Origin: Clostridiales bacterium UBA3705
GTDB lineage: Bacteria > Bacillota_A > Clostridia > Oscillospirales > Oscillospiraceae
Assembly: GCA_002372735.1 (NCBI GenBank)
Contig: DFIE01000121.1
Span: 1-15,094, forward strand
Direction of reading: 5' to 3'
Length of the DNA stretch: 15,094 bases
Positions 1 to 6,748 of this stretch are shown piece after piece; within the stretch, counting starts at the first letter, position 1; every line of letters begins with the position of its first letter. The notes beneath the pieces were generated by a model that worked only from the letters and a program-made list of their open reading frames with translations, searched no databases and was not told the DNA's origin. The position numbers and the translations under genes are program-made.

Positions 1-339
1 GTGCGGGCAACCTACGTGGACATGAAGGGCGTCACCCGGACCAAGGACATCCCGGGCACTGCCTGGGGCGACCTGTACAACGCCAGCGTGGGCTATATGG
101 TCACCGTGGACGTGCTGAATGCGGCGGAGATGCGGTCTCTGGGCACCTGCCAGGTGCTGGACCAGACCGGGGCTGTGATTTCCAACACCTACGCCAGCAG
201 CCCGGAGATCTACGCCAACCTGAAGATCACCCAGAACACCAACGCCAACATGGTGGCCATGATGAAGGCCATGATGAACTACGGCACCTCTGCCAGAGCC
301 TTCTTCGTGGCCGACGGCAGAGCCATCGAAGAGCAGTAA
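1..339 (+). CDS. C-terminal end of a probable secreted/cell-surface protein (5' truncated by window)
   Basis: Open from the first base to a TAA, 112 residues, so the true start lies outside the window. The first codon is GTG, but there is no visible ribosome binding site and I treat it as internal. The last ~40 residues (NTNANMVAMMKAMMNYGTSA followed by RAFF) resemble the closing segment of many large Clostridia surface proteins, which end in a 'lvdaMLNYGAAAQ-yF' type module after Ig-like or leucine-rich repeats. No cell-wall sorting signal or membrane helix is seen in this part. The frame is closed by a strong hairpin just after the stop. The family resemblance is from memory and the function is unknown. 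Confidence 0.6.
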   Translation: MRATYVDMKGVTRTKDIPGTAWGDLYNASVGYMVTVDVLNAAEMRSLGTCQVLDQTGAVISNTYASSPEIYANLKITQNTNANMVAMMKAMMNYGTSARAFFVADGRAIEEQ

Positions 340-355
340 TTCCCAAATAAAACCC

Positions 356-383
356 AAGGGCCGGCGCAAAAGCGCCGGCCCTT
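356..383. terminator. Bidirectional hairpin terminator between convergent genes
   Basis: A perfect 12-bp stem (356-367 with 372-383) has an AAAA loop. Read on the minus strand it is followed by GGGTTTTATTT, a reasonable U-rich tail, so it best serves the minus-strand Nudix/NnrE unit. It also sits 17 bases after the stop of the plus-strand surface-protein gene. Confidence 0.8.
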
Positions 384-401
384 CAGGCTGTACTGCGATT
401 C

Positions 402-548
402 TCATGTAGAAGTTTCCTGGGCGGGCTCGGCAGCGTCGGCCTGCTTCGCCTCCTGCTTCGCCACCAGGTCAATCAGCGCGGCAATCACCACCGCGCAGGC
501 GGTGAACACACCGCTGATGAGAAACTGTCCCAGTCTCTTGCGGTTCAT
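402..548 (-). CDS. 48-residue single-span membrane peptide, translationally coupled to the Nudix-NnrE gene
   Basis: ATG at 548 runs to TGA at 402-404. The ATG overlaps the stop of the upstream gene in an ATGA arrangement, and AAGGAGG lies 7-8 bases before it, inside the last codons of that gene. The peptide begins MNRKRLGQFL and has a basic N-terminus. One hydrophobic span runs at about residues 9-29, ending LIDLVAK. A charged, Ala/Gln/Glu-rich tail follows, ending ETST. The N-terminal charge favours an N-in topology. I do not recognise a family. The coupled start and strong ribosome binding site argue that it is truly expressed. It is the last gene before the 356-383 terminator. Confidence 0.7.
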   Translation of the reverse strand: MNRKRLGQFLISGVFTACAVVIAALIDLVAKQEAKQADAAEPAQETST

Positions 549-1696
549 AACCATTCCTCCTTTGTCTCGCTGCCCACGTCAATGGGCACGGGGTCCAGCC
601 AGGCCGGGCAGGGGAGAGAATTCTCGCCAGAAGCGGCCATGGCCGCCGGCCCGGTACAGACGACCCACTCCTGCCTGCAGGGCGGAATCCCGATGTCTGC
701 CACCACCAGCCGTTTCATGTGTTTCCCGGCGGCATCGGTGAGAAGGCCGCGCTTGAGCAGGCCGATGGTCACCGTGAGATCAGAGCGCACTGCCAGCGCC
801 CCCTGGCCGGTGTCGCCGTGTATGCCGCTGTTGATATCCACGCTGATGACCCGGGCACTGCTGTGGTTGATTTCTGTCACAGCCTGCAGCCAGGGCTGCC
901 GCAGCTCGCCCCGAAACCCGGTGCCCAGCAGACAGTCCACCACAGTGTCATAGCCGGAAAGGCAGCCAGGGCTGTAATCTTCGGCGGCAACACCCAATTC
1001 CACAGCCTTTTCCGCAAAGAGGGCGCTGTCCGGCGTCAGCTTTTGAGAAAGGCGGATGACACAGCACCGGTATCCATGCTCTGCCAGCAGGCAGGCCAGG
1101 GCATAGCCGTCGCCGCCGTTGTTCCCGCCGCCCACCGCAATGGCGGTGCGTCCGCTCCAGTCCGCGGCCCGGAACACCCCCAAGGCTGCCCGGTACATCA
1201 GCACCCGGCCCGGGGTGCCGCTCTCGATGGTGATCCGGTCACTCTCCCGCATGGTCTCCACGCTGACGCAGGGCAGTATGCCCCCGGCGGCAGACCGGTG
1301 CCCCCGGCCGGGAAAGTGCGCTTGCAGATAGGCCACAAGCTGCAGGTCTGCCGGCAGCCAGGGCAGGGCATCCAGCTCCTGCCGGTGCAGCCAGCGGCAT
1401 GCGGAATGCTCCCGCAGGGTCAGTTTTCCCGCGGCCACGGCAGCCAGATAACAGTCCATGTGCAGGTGGAATTCCGGGTAGTCATATTCCACCGTCAGCA
1501 GGTAGTCGCCCACCTCAGCCTCAATCCCCAGCTCCTCCCGGAGCTCTCTGGCCAGGGCCTGCCGGGGGGTCTCGCCGGGCTCCAGCTTTCCGCCGGGGAA
1601 CTCCCAGCCGCCCTTTTGGGCGCCGTAGCCTCGCTGGGTGGCAAGCACCCGCGCTCCGTCCCACAGCACTGCTGCCACAACCTGTATGGTTTTCAA
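545..1696 (-). CDS. Fused Nudix hydrolase (MutT-like) - NAD(P)H-hydrate epimerase (YjeF_N/NnrE)
   Basis: A single uninterrupted frame of 383 residues. Residues 1-128 are a MutT/8-oxo-dGTP-diphosphatase-type Nudix domain (WEFPGGKLEPGE) with an exact Nudix box GX5EX7REUXEEXGU at residues 36-58. Residues ~141-345 are a YjeF_N domain: CVSVETMRESD start, NNGGDGY at 192-198, DCLLGTGFRGEL at 254-265, SVDINSG with the expected catalytic Asp at 287, and GLLKRGLL at 312-319. NnrE epimerises R-NADHX/NADPHX so that a dehydratase can repair it; Nudix enzymes hydrolyse damaged nucleotides. I chose the TTG at 1696 (MKTIQVVAAV) because it matches the usual MutT N-terminus and follows an AGGTG. Starts inside the linker for a separate NnrE are weak: GTG at SVETM and ATG at MRESD, neither with a good ribosome binding site, and the ATG would clip the domain. 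A fusion is therefore the simplest reading. No NnrD dehydratase domain is present. Confidence 0.85.
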   Translation of the reverse strand: MKTIQVVAAVLWDGARVLATQRGYGAQKGGWEFPGGKLEPGETPRQALARELREELGIEAEVGDYLLTVEYDYPEFHLHMDCYLAAVAAGKLTLREHSACRWLHRQELDALPWLPADLQLVAYLQAHFPGRGHRSAAGGILPCVSVETMRESDRITIESGTPGRVLMYRAALGVFRAADWSGRTAIAVGGGNNGGDGYALACLLAEHGYRCCVIRLSQKLTPDSALFAEKAVELGVAAEDYSPGCLSGYDTVVDCLLGTGFRGELRQPWLQAVTEINHSSARVISVDINSGIHGDTGQGALAVRSDLTVTIGLLKRGLLTDAAGKHMKRLVVADIGIPPCRQEWVVCTGPAAMAASGENSLPCPAWLDPVPIDVGSETKEEWL

Positions 1697-1751
1697 CGGA
1701 TACACCTGCCTGTGATAGTTTCGCCGGCGCAAATGGCGTCCGGCCAACCCT

Positions 1752-1780
1752 ATTATAGGGGACGCCGGGGCCCTTGTCAA
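1752..1780 (-). promoter_or_regulatory. Consensus sigma-A promoter for the Nudix-NnrE unit
   Basis: On the minus strand TTGACA (1780-1775), exactly 17 bases, then TATAAT (1757-1752). Both hexamers are perfect consensus. The start codon lies about 55 bases downstream, leaving a short leader. Confidence 0.85.
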
Positions 1781-1814
1781 GGAATCCGGATTTTTGAAAT
1801 TTACAAAAAAAGAC

Positions 1815-1845
1815 TTGACTTTTCCGCGCTTTGCAGCATGATAAT
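1815..1845 (+). promoter_or_regulatory. Likely promoter of the PfkB-family kinase
   Basis: TTGACT at 1815-1820 is followed by TGATAAT around 1839-1845. Spacing to GATAAT is long (19); ATGATA at 17 is the alternative. It lies 25-55 bases before the kinase ATG and diverges from the Nudix promoter. The hexamers are seen; their use is inferred. Confidence 0.5.
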
Positions 1846-1870
1846 ACCATAGCATACAAGGAGGCAGCTT

Positions 1871-2812
1871 ATGAAATCCTATGATCTGATTTGCGTGGGC
1901 ACCGCCCTGGTGGACTCCATCCTCAGGGGCTTTGACCCAAACCCGATCTCCGCCTCCGGTTATCGGGCGGAGTCCGGTACCCTGAACGTGGGGGGAGAGG
2001 CAGTCAATGAGGCCATGGCCGCGGCAAAGCTGGGCCTGCGCACCGGCATTTTCTGCGCTCTGGGCCAGGACGGCGCCGGGCAGCTGGTGGGCGCGGCCCT
2101 GTCCCGCAGCGGCGTGGACACAGACCTGATCCAGTGGGAGCCCGACCATCCCACCCCGGTGACCACCATGTTTGTCCGGCCGGACGGCACCCGCAAATCC
2201 ATCACCAACCTTGCCCACCGCTACAACTTCCACCCGGAGCGGAGCCCGGAGCGGTTCACCTGTGCCAGGGCACTGATTCTCGGTTCGCTGTTTCGTGCGC
2301 CCTTTGACGATCCGGAGATTATCCACAGCGTGCTCAGCGCGGCGAAGGCGGCAAACCAGCTGGTGTTCGCTGATACCAAGCTGCCCAATTTCCGCGTCCT
2401 GGGGCTGGAGGCGCTGCGCCGCAGCCTGCCGCTGATCGACTATCTCACGCCCAACGAGGACGAGGCGCGGTACTACTCCGGCAAGGACCGGCCGGAGGAG
2501 ATGGCGGACGTGTTCCTGGACTGGGGCGTGGGCACGGTAATGATCAAGCTGGGGGCAAAGGGCTGCCTGCTGAAAAACCGCACCCAAACCCTTTCCCTGC
2601 CCGGCTATCCCATCGCAGCGGTGGATGCCACCGGCGCCGGGGACAACTTTGTGGCGGGCTTTGCGGCCCAGCGCCTGCGCGGGGCCTCTGACGAGGACGC
2701 CCTCCGCTTTGCCAATGCCTGCGGCGCCATCTGCACCACGGCGGTGGGGGCGGGCACAGCCCTGCAAAGCCGCGCCCAGGTGCTGGCGTTTATGGCAAAC
2801 CCGGAGGGCTGA
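1871..2812 (+). CDS. PfkB/ribokinase-family carbohydrate kinase
   Basis: 313 residues, a typical length for the family, with AAGGAGG at 1858-1864 before the ATG. The N-terminal glycine-rich segment (LNVGGEAVNEAMAAAKLG, about residues 38-55) is the PfkB signature 1 region that binds the sugar. NEDEAR at 195-200 fits the NxxE magnesium motif. VDATGAGDNFVAGF at 251-264 is signature 2, with the anion hole and the expected catalytic Asp at 258. Such enzymes transfer the ATP gamma-phosphate to a sugar or nucleoside hydroxyl in the cytosol. The substrate cannot be read from sequence: fructose, ribose, 2-keto-3-deoxygluconate and nucleosides are all possible. It appears monocistronic and ends at a strong shared hairpin. 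No sugar transporter lies nearby to point to a pathway. Confidence 0.9.
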   Translation: MKSYDLICVGTALVDSILRGFDPNPISASGYRAESGTLNVGGEAVNEAMAAAKLGLRTGIFCALGQDGAGQLVGAALSRSGVDTDLIQWEPDHPTPVTTMFVRPDGTRKSITNLAHRYNFHPERSPERFTCARALILGSLFRAPFDDPEIIHSVLSAAKAANQLVFADTKLPNFRVLGLEALRRSLPLIDYLTPNEDEARYYSGKDRPEEMADVFLDWGVGTVMIKLGAKGCLLKNRTQTLSLPGYPIAAVDATGAGDNFVAGFAAQRLRGASDEDALRFANACGAICTTAVGAGTALQSRAQVLAFMANPEG

Positions 2813-2850
2813 GCCCCGGGCAAACAGTCTTTGCCGGCGCGCTACAGACC

Positions 2851-2895
2851 AAAACCGCCCGGTTTCCTTGCTGATGAAGGAAACCGGGCGGTTTT
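2851..2895. terminator. Shared bidirectional terminator, 19-bp perfect stem
   Basis: Arms 2851-2869 and 2877-2895 are perfectly complementary around a 7-base loop. Because the stem begins AAAA and ends TTTT, either strand ends in a U tract. It lies between the convergent kinase and anti-sigma genes. Confidence 0.9.
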
Positions 2896-2910
2896 CGCCG
2901 GTGTGCGGCA

Positions 2911-4062
2911 TTATGGCCCATTGCATAGAATCAGCCGGGCGGGGTCGTCGCTGCTTGGCGTATAGTCCTGGGTGGGGAAGAACAGGGCCCAGTTTTCCTC
3001 CAGGCGCAGCCGCTGTGCCCAGCCCGCGATCCAGGAATCCGGCCACTGCACTGCCGGTGCGTCCGGGTCCAGGGTGATGATGGTGGTCAGGCACCGGCTC
3101 TCGGGGTCCAGCTCCTGAAAGCGGATCATCAGCTGACTCTCTGCGGCAGTGGCCTCCTGGGTCATGTCCATGGAGTGGGGCAGATTCATCAGCAGCCACT
3201 CCTGCACAGCCAGCACCGTCTGGCAGTCGGTGGTGTAGACAGTATAGCCCTCCTGCCAGGGGGCAGTGTCGGCCTCCTCCAGCCGCTGCCCCAGCTCCGG
3301 CGCCTGGGCCGACAGGAGGTCAATCAGCTCCGGCCCAAACTCGGTATACAGCAGCACCGGGGCCGCAAGCTCGGTGCTCAAAGCCTGGCAGTCCGGGCGC
3401 AGCTCCTCCGGGGTCTGCGGCTTGCGAACCGACGCCTCCGGAGACTCCGACCCGCCTGCTGAGACAGAGAGCCCGCCGCCGTAATAGAAATCGTCCTCTG
3501 TGACCGGCACGTCCGGCTCGGCGGCAAAGATTGACTCGCCCTCCTCTGCCAAAATGCCCTCCAGCACTTCAAAGTCGTCCCCGGTATCCTCCGGGGCAAA
3601 CTCTGCTTCAGCTTCCGACCGATCGTACATGGGGGCCCTGGCGCCGGCTGCTTCCATGGCAGCCTCTGTCTCCTGGGGGGCGGGCAGCTCCATGGCGGCC
3701 TGGGCGGGGGCGGCCTCGTCGGCCTTCATCCGGCTTCTCAGGGGAATCACGTCCAGGCCCACCAGCAGCACCAGCACCGCGGCCACCAGCCCAAAGCCGG
3801 TGCCCGGGCCGATCCACCGGCGCTTTTTCACAGGGATGGTTCCGGCCTCCTGGCCGATGCGGTACATCACGCCCTTTTTCAGCCCCTCCGGGGCGGCCTG
3901 GGCAAGGCCGGCGGTATTTTTGTCGATTGCGGACCAGGCGTCCAGCAACTGCCGGCACGCCGGGCACTGCTGCAGATGAGTCTGGAGGGCCTGCTCCTGG
4001 GCGGGGGTGTTCTCCCCGTCGATATGACCGCTGATCAGCTCCAGCGCTTTTTCACAGGTCAT
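2911..4062 (-). CDS. Zinc-finger transmembrane anti-sigma factor
   Basis: 383 residues. The N-terminus carries the anti-sigma zinc-binding pattern: Cys3, then His29-x3-Cys33-x2-Cys36 (HLQQCPAC), as in RsiW/RsrA-type ZAS domains. A basic segment (VKKRRW) leads into one membrane span at about residues 87-104 (FGLVAAVLVLLVGLDV). The remaining ~275 residues should lie outside the membrane. They contain a long acidic, Ala/Glu/Pro-rich stretch (about 113-200) and a C-terminal region I cannot assign. The ATG overlaps the sigma stop as ATGA, so the pair is translationally coupled. Known relatives hold their sigma at the membrane and release it after proteolysis or ligand sensing. That role is inferred for this pair. 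The external domain is longer than in minimal RsiW-type proteins. Confidence 0.85.
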   Translation of the reverse strand: MTCEKALELISGHIDGENTPAQEQALQTHLQQCPACRQLLDAWSAIDKNTAGLAQAAPEGLKKGVMYRIGQEAGTIPVKKRRWIGPGTGFGLVAAVLVLLVGLDVIPLRSRMKADEAAPAQAAMELPAPQETEAAMEAAGARAPMYDRSEAEAEFAPEDTGDDFEVLEGILAEEGESIFAAEPDVPVTEDDFYYGGGLSVSAGGSESPEASVRKPQTPEELRPDCQALSTELAAPVLLYTEFGPELIDLLSAQAPELGQRLEEADTAPWQEGYTVYTTDCQTVLAVQEWLLMNLPHSMDMTQEATAAESQLMIRFQELDPESRCLTTIITLDPDAPAVQWPDSWIAGWAQRLRLEENWALFFPTQDYTPSSDDPARLILCNGP

Positions 4063-4670
4063 TTGGCATCCCTTCCTTTCTGATGGATAGACGAACGGGC
4101 AGCGGATTTGTTCCCGCCTGAGAGCAGCTTTTCCCGCAGCCTGGCCCTGGCCCTGGACAGGCGGGATTTCACCGTGCCCTCCTCCAGCTCCAGCACCTGG
4201 GCAATCTGACTGTAGCTCAAGTCGTCAATGGCGCGCAGGGTCAGTATCTGCCGGTATTCCACCGGCAGCTCGTTCATGGCCCGGGCCAGCGCCTGCCGGT
4301 CCTCAGACCGGATGACAGCCTCCTCCGGGGAGATGGCGGGATCCGGCAGATCCAGCTGGCTGTCTTCACTGTCCTCCTCCCGCATGGTCAGGGAGACGGT
4401 GGTCCGCCGCTTTTTTGCGCGCAAAAAGTCGATGCACACGTTGCTGGTCAGCCGGAACAGCCAGGTGGAGAAGGCGGCCTCCTGCTGGAAGCTGCCCAAA
4501 TTCCGCCAGGCCTTTACAAAGGCCTCCTGGGTCAGGTCAAAGGCATCGTCCTCGTTGCCGCACATGCGCAGGGCCAGGTTGTACAGCCGGGTCTGGTAGC
4601 GCTCCACCAGCAGGGCAAAGGCGTCGTTGTCGCCGTTCAACACCTGCCGGATAATGTCTTTGTCGTCCAT
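4059..4670 (-). CDS. ECF-type RNA polymerase sigma factor (SigW/RpoE-like)
   Basis: 203 residues. Region 2 covers about residues 18-88: AFALLVERYQ, then DDAFDLTQEAFVKAW (the core-binding 2.2 segment), then FSTWLFRLTSNVCIDFLRAKKRR (2.3/2.4, -10 recognition). A linker rich in Asp/Glu/Ser (95-125) leads to region 4 at about 125-182: LPVEYRQILTLRAIDDLSYSQIAQVL and EEGTVKSRLSRARARLRE, the -35-binding helix-turn-helix. It recruits RNA polymerase to envelope- or stress-type promoters. Its start shares one base with the dus stop (TAATG), and its stop overlaps the anti-sigma start (ATGA), so all three genes are coupled. No ECF-type autoregulatory promoter was recognised inside the operon. Confidence 0.95.
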   Translation of the reverse strand: MDDKDIIRQVLNGDNDAFALLVERYQTRLYNLALRMCGNEDDAFDLTQEAFVKAWRNLGSFQQEAAFSTWLFRLTSNVCIDFLRAKKRRTTVSLTMREEDSEDSQLDLPDPAISPEEAVIRSEDRQALARAMNELPVEYRQILTLRAIDDLSYSQIAQVLELEEGTVKSRLSRARARLREKLLSGGNKSAARSSIHQKGRDAK

Positions 4671-5635
4671 TATCGTAATTCCCTCTGTATGGCCCGGACA
4701 ATGTCCACGGCCTGTTGTTCAGTGGAGATTTTAGAGATCTCCTGCTTAAACTGTCCTGAGCGGGCCACGCCCCGCAGATACCAGGCAAAATGCTTTCTGG
4801 CCTCCAGGCAGGCGATATGCTCCCCCTTGTCCTCCAGGGCCAGATAGAACTGCTCCAGCGCGGTTTCCATCCGCTGGGCCAGGGGCGGGCGCTCGGGCGC
4901 ATCCAGACCCTCCAGGGCGGCCTTGAGCCGGGCAAAGAGCCATGGGTCGCCAAAGCTGGGCCGGCCCACCATCAGCAGGTCCGCGCCGGAGTGCTGCAGA
5001 CACCGCCGGGCTGCCAGGGGCGATTCAATGTCGCCGTTGGCAATCACCGGGATGGACACCGCCTGCTTCACCCGGCCAATGACGTCCCAGTCCGCCGTGC
5101 CGGAGTAGAGCATGGAGCGGGTTCTGCCGTGGATGGCAATGGCGGCCGCGCCGTTGTCCTCCGCCACGTGGGCAAGCTCTGCCACGTTTACGCTGCCCCT
5201 GTCCCAGCCCTTGCGGGTTTTTACCGTGACCGGCACGTCCACCGCCCGGCACACGGCATTGATAATCTGCCCGGCCAGGGCCGGCTGCTTCATCAGGGCG
5301 CAGCCCTCGCCGTTGTTTACAATCTTCGGCATGGGGCAGCCCATGTTGATGTCAATAAAGTCACAGCCCGATTCCTCCAGCGCCAGGCAGGCAGCCCGGG
5401 CCATGGTTTCGGGCTCGGCGCCGAAGATCTGCACCCCACATACCGAGCCGGGATTCTTCCGCAGCAGCCTGCGGGTTTTGGAGTCGTGAAAGCAAAGGGC
5501 TTTGGCGGAGACCATTTCCGTTACCGTGACCACTGCCCCCAGCCTGGCACATACCGTGCGGAAGGCGTAATCCGTCACCCCGGCCATGGGCGCCAATACC
5601 GCCCCGGTGCCGATTTCCAAGGTTCCCAGCTTCAT
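4670..5635 (-). CDS. dusB: tRNA-dihydrouridine synthase (DusB/Nifr3 family)
   Basis: 321 residues, full length, ATG at 5635 with an upstream AGAGAGG. It reduces uridine to dihydrouridine in tRNA using FMN and NADPH in the cytosol. LAPMAGVTDYAFR (14-26) is the FMN-binding start of the TIM barrel. DINMGCPMPKIV (95-106) carries the catalytic Cys100. VKTRKGWD (138-145), IAIHGRTRSMLYSG (166-179), VIANGDIES (197-205) and LLMVGRPSFGDPWLF (220-234) are the standard phosphate/FMN loops. A C-terminal helical domain follows. It is the first gene of a three-gene coupled unit with the ECF sigma and anti-sigma genes. DusB-type is a best guess between Dus subfamilies. Confidence 0.93.
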   Translation of the reverse strand: MKLGTLEIGTGAVLAPMAGVTDYAFRTVCARLGAVVTVTEMVSAKALCFHDSKTRRLLRKNPGSVCGVQIFGAEPETMARAACLALEESGCDFIDINMGCPMPKIVNNGEGCALMKQPALAGQIINAVCRAVDVPVTVKTRKGWDRGSVNVAELAHVAEDNGAAAIAIHGRTRSMLYSGTADWDVIGRVKQAVSIPVIANGDIESPLAARRCLQHSGADLLMVGRPSFGDPWLFARLKAALEGLDAPERPPLAQRMETALEQFYLALEDKGEHIACLEARKHFAWYLRGVARSGQFKQEISKISTEQQAVDIVRAIQRELR

Positions 5636-5675
5636 CCTGTGTGCCTCTCTTTCTGTGCCTGCATGGATTCAGCTC

Positions 5676-5704
5676 ATTATAGCATACCGGACCGGGAAAA
5701 GCAA
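5676..5704 (-). promoter_or_regulatory. Promoter of the dus-sigma-anti-sigma operon
   Basis: Minus strand: TTGCTT (5704-5699), 17-base spacer, TATAAT (5681-5676), with an extended -10 TGC directly before TATAAT. The dus ATG lies ~40 bases downstream. This looks like a housekeeping sigma-A promoter rather than an ECF one. Confidence 0.7.
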
Positions 5705-5713
5705 AGATTATTT

Positions 5714-5744
5714 CTGCCGGGGAGGGGATGTCCCTCCCCGGCAG
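5714..5744 (-). terminator. Hairpin terminator of the DUF11 gene
   Basis: A 13-bp perfect stem (5714-5726 with 5732-5744) has a 5-base loop and begins 7 bases beyond the DUF11 stop. The minus strand continues AAATAATCTTTGCTTTT, so there is no immediate U run. Termination efficiency is uncertain. Confidence 0.6.
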
Positions 5745-5750
5745 CGGCAC

Positions 5751-6605
5751 TCAGCTGATGCGTCCCTGCACGGTCACCACCGTCTCGCCGGGGGTGACCA
5801 GCCACTGCCCGGTCTGGGCGTCCTGGGCAAACACTGCCGCCGGCACGGTGATCCGGCCGGCCGTGGTGGTCAAAAGGCCGGTGGCCTGGTCATAGGTGTA
5901 ATCCGCGCCTCTCTGGGCGGTCTGCCCGCCTACGGTGAGCACCAGATCCTGCAAAATGGGGTCAAACTGATCGGTGATCACCAGGCCGTCCGCCTCCTCC
6001 GCGGGCAGATTGCCCCGGTTCTGGATGGTAAAGGTGTAGGTGAGCATCCCGTTTTCCTCCACCGTGGTGGGGGACAGGCCCTTGGCAATGGTGAGCTCCG
6101 CCCCCTCCAGAATGGTGATCACCGCCTGGGCGCTCTGGGGGGTCACCCCGTCGCCGGAAATCTCCACGGTGTTGGTGATGCTGCTGCCTGCGGTCAGGGG
6201 GGCAAAGCCGGTCACGGTGGTCTCATAAATCAGCGTGGCGCTGCCTCCCGCCGGCACGCTGAGCCCGGCAATCTCCAGGGGGGCCGTGCCGGTGACCTGG
6301 GGGGCCGGCTGCCTGGTTCCGTTCACGAAATACAGGGCTGAGCCCGGCACATAGGCCAGGGGATAGACCGGCTGGCCCTGGATCTGCAGGGCGCCCAGAT
6401 CGTCCTGCAGGGTCAGCGCTTCAAAGCTCTGGCTGCCGCTGTTCACCACGCTGACCACATAGGTCACCGAGTCGCCCGCGTAATAGGTGTCCACCACCGG
6501 GGTTTTCGTGATCGCCAGGGGAGAGACCACCTGCCCTGTGACGATGTTGGAGCTGACCACCGTGCCGTTAAAGTGCAGGGTGGCCTGGTTGGTAAAGGTT
6601 GCCAC
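5751..6605 (-). CDS. DUF11 repeat protein without a signal peptide
   Basis: 284 residues from a GTG at 6605, with AGGAGG (6618-6613) seven bases before it. The N-terminus (MATFTNQATL, then SSNIVTGQV) and the repeats are typical of a DUF11 family common in Clostridia. Repeat one spans about 30-165 (ITKTPVVDTYYAGDSVTYVV, ending TNTVEISGDG). Repeat two spans about 170-284 (LTIAKGLSPTTVEENGMLTY, then VITDQFDPIL). Such domains are Ig-like beta sandwiches, usually in surface or spore-associated proteins. Here no signal peptide, membrane span or sorting motif is seen, so export is unexplained. A forespore or mother-cell structural role is possible but only inferred. The longer upstream open frame lacks a better start. 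Confidence 0.8.
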   Translation of the reverse strand: MATFTNQATLHFNGTVVSSNIVTGQVVSPLAITKTPVVDTYYAGDSVTYVVSVVNSGSQSFEALTLQDDLGALQIQGQPVYPLAYVPGSALYFVNGTRQPAPQVTGTAPLEIAGLSVPAGGSATLIYETTVTGFAPLTAGSSITNTVEISGDGVTPQSAQAVITILEGAELTIAKGLSPTTVEENGMLTYTFTIQNRGNLPAEEADGLVITDQFDPILQDLVLTVGGQTAQRGADYTYDQATGLLTTTAGRITVPAAVFAQDAQTGQWLVTPGETVVTVQGRIS

Positions 6606-6623
6606 AAGAATTCCTCCTCTCTG

Positions 6624-6685
6624 TGCGCCGGTTTGCCCGGCGCAGTCCATTCTATGCTTCCCGGGGCGAAAGGGGACACCTTTCG
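6624..6685. repeat. Two small inverted repeats in the DUF11/SpoVB divergent region
   Basis: TGCGCCGG/CCGGCGCA (6624-6644, 5-base loop) lies just upstream of the DUF11 ribosome binding site, and CGAAAGG/CCTTTCG (6667-6685, 5-base loop) lies further up. They sit in the 143-base gap between divergent genes and could be leader hairpins or regulator sites. No convincing sigma-A promoter was found here; TAGAAT at 6654-6649 is a weak -10 candidate for the minus gene. Confidence 0.45.
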
Positions 6686-6748
6686 TCGCAAAAAGGCGGA
6701 CATACCCGGCCTTGCCCGGGCATATTCTGCATGGGGGGAGGTGATCCG

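Noticed and set aside
719..1852. A 377-codon plus-strand open frame opposite the Nudix-NnrE gene
   Set aside because: It is antisense to a gene with intact catalytic motifs and its composition is atypical (Gly/Gln/His-rich).
545..3199. An 884-codon open frame on the minus strand
   Set aside because: Only the last 384 codons (from 1696) are protein-like. The upstream part is antisense to the PfkB kinase, passes through the 2851-2895 terminator and the two divergent promoters, and is a GC-rich chance frame.
4790..5758. A 322-codon plus-strand open frame
   Set aside because: It is entirely antisense to dus, whose motifs are unmistakable. It has no ribosome binding site and no recognisable domain.
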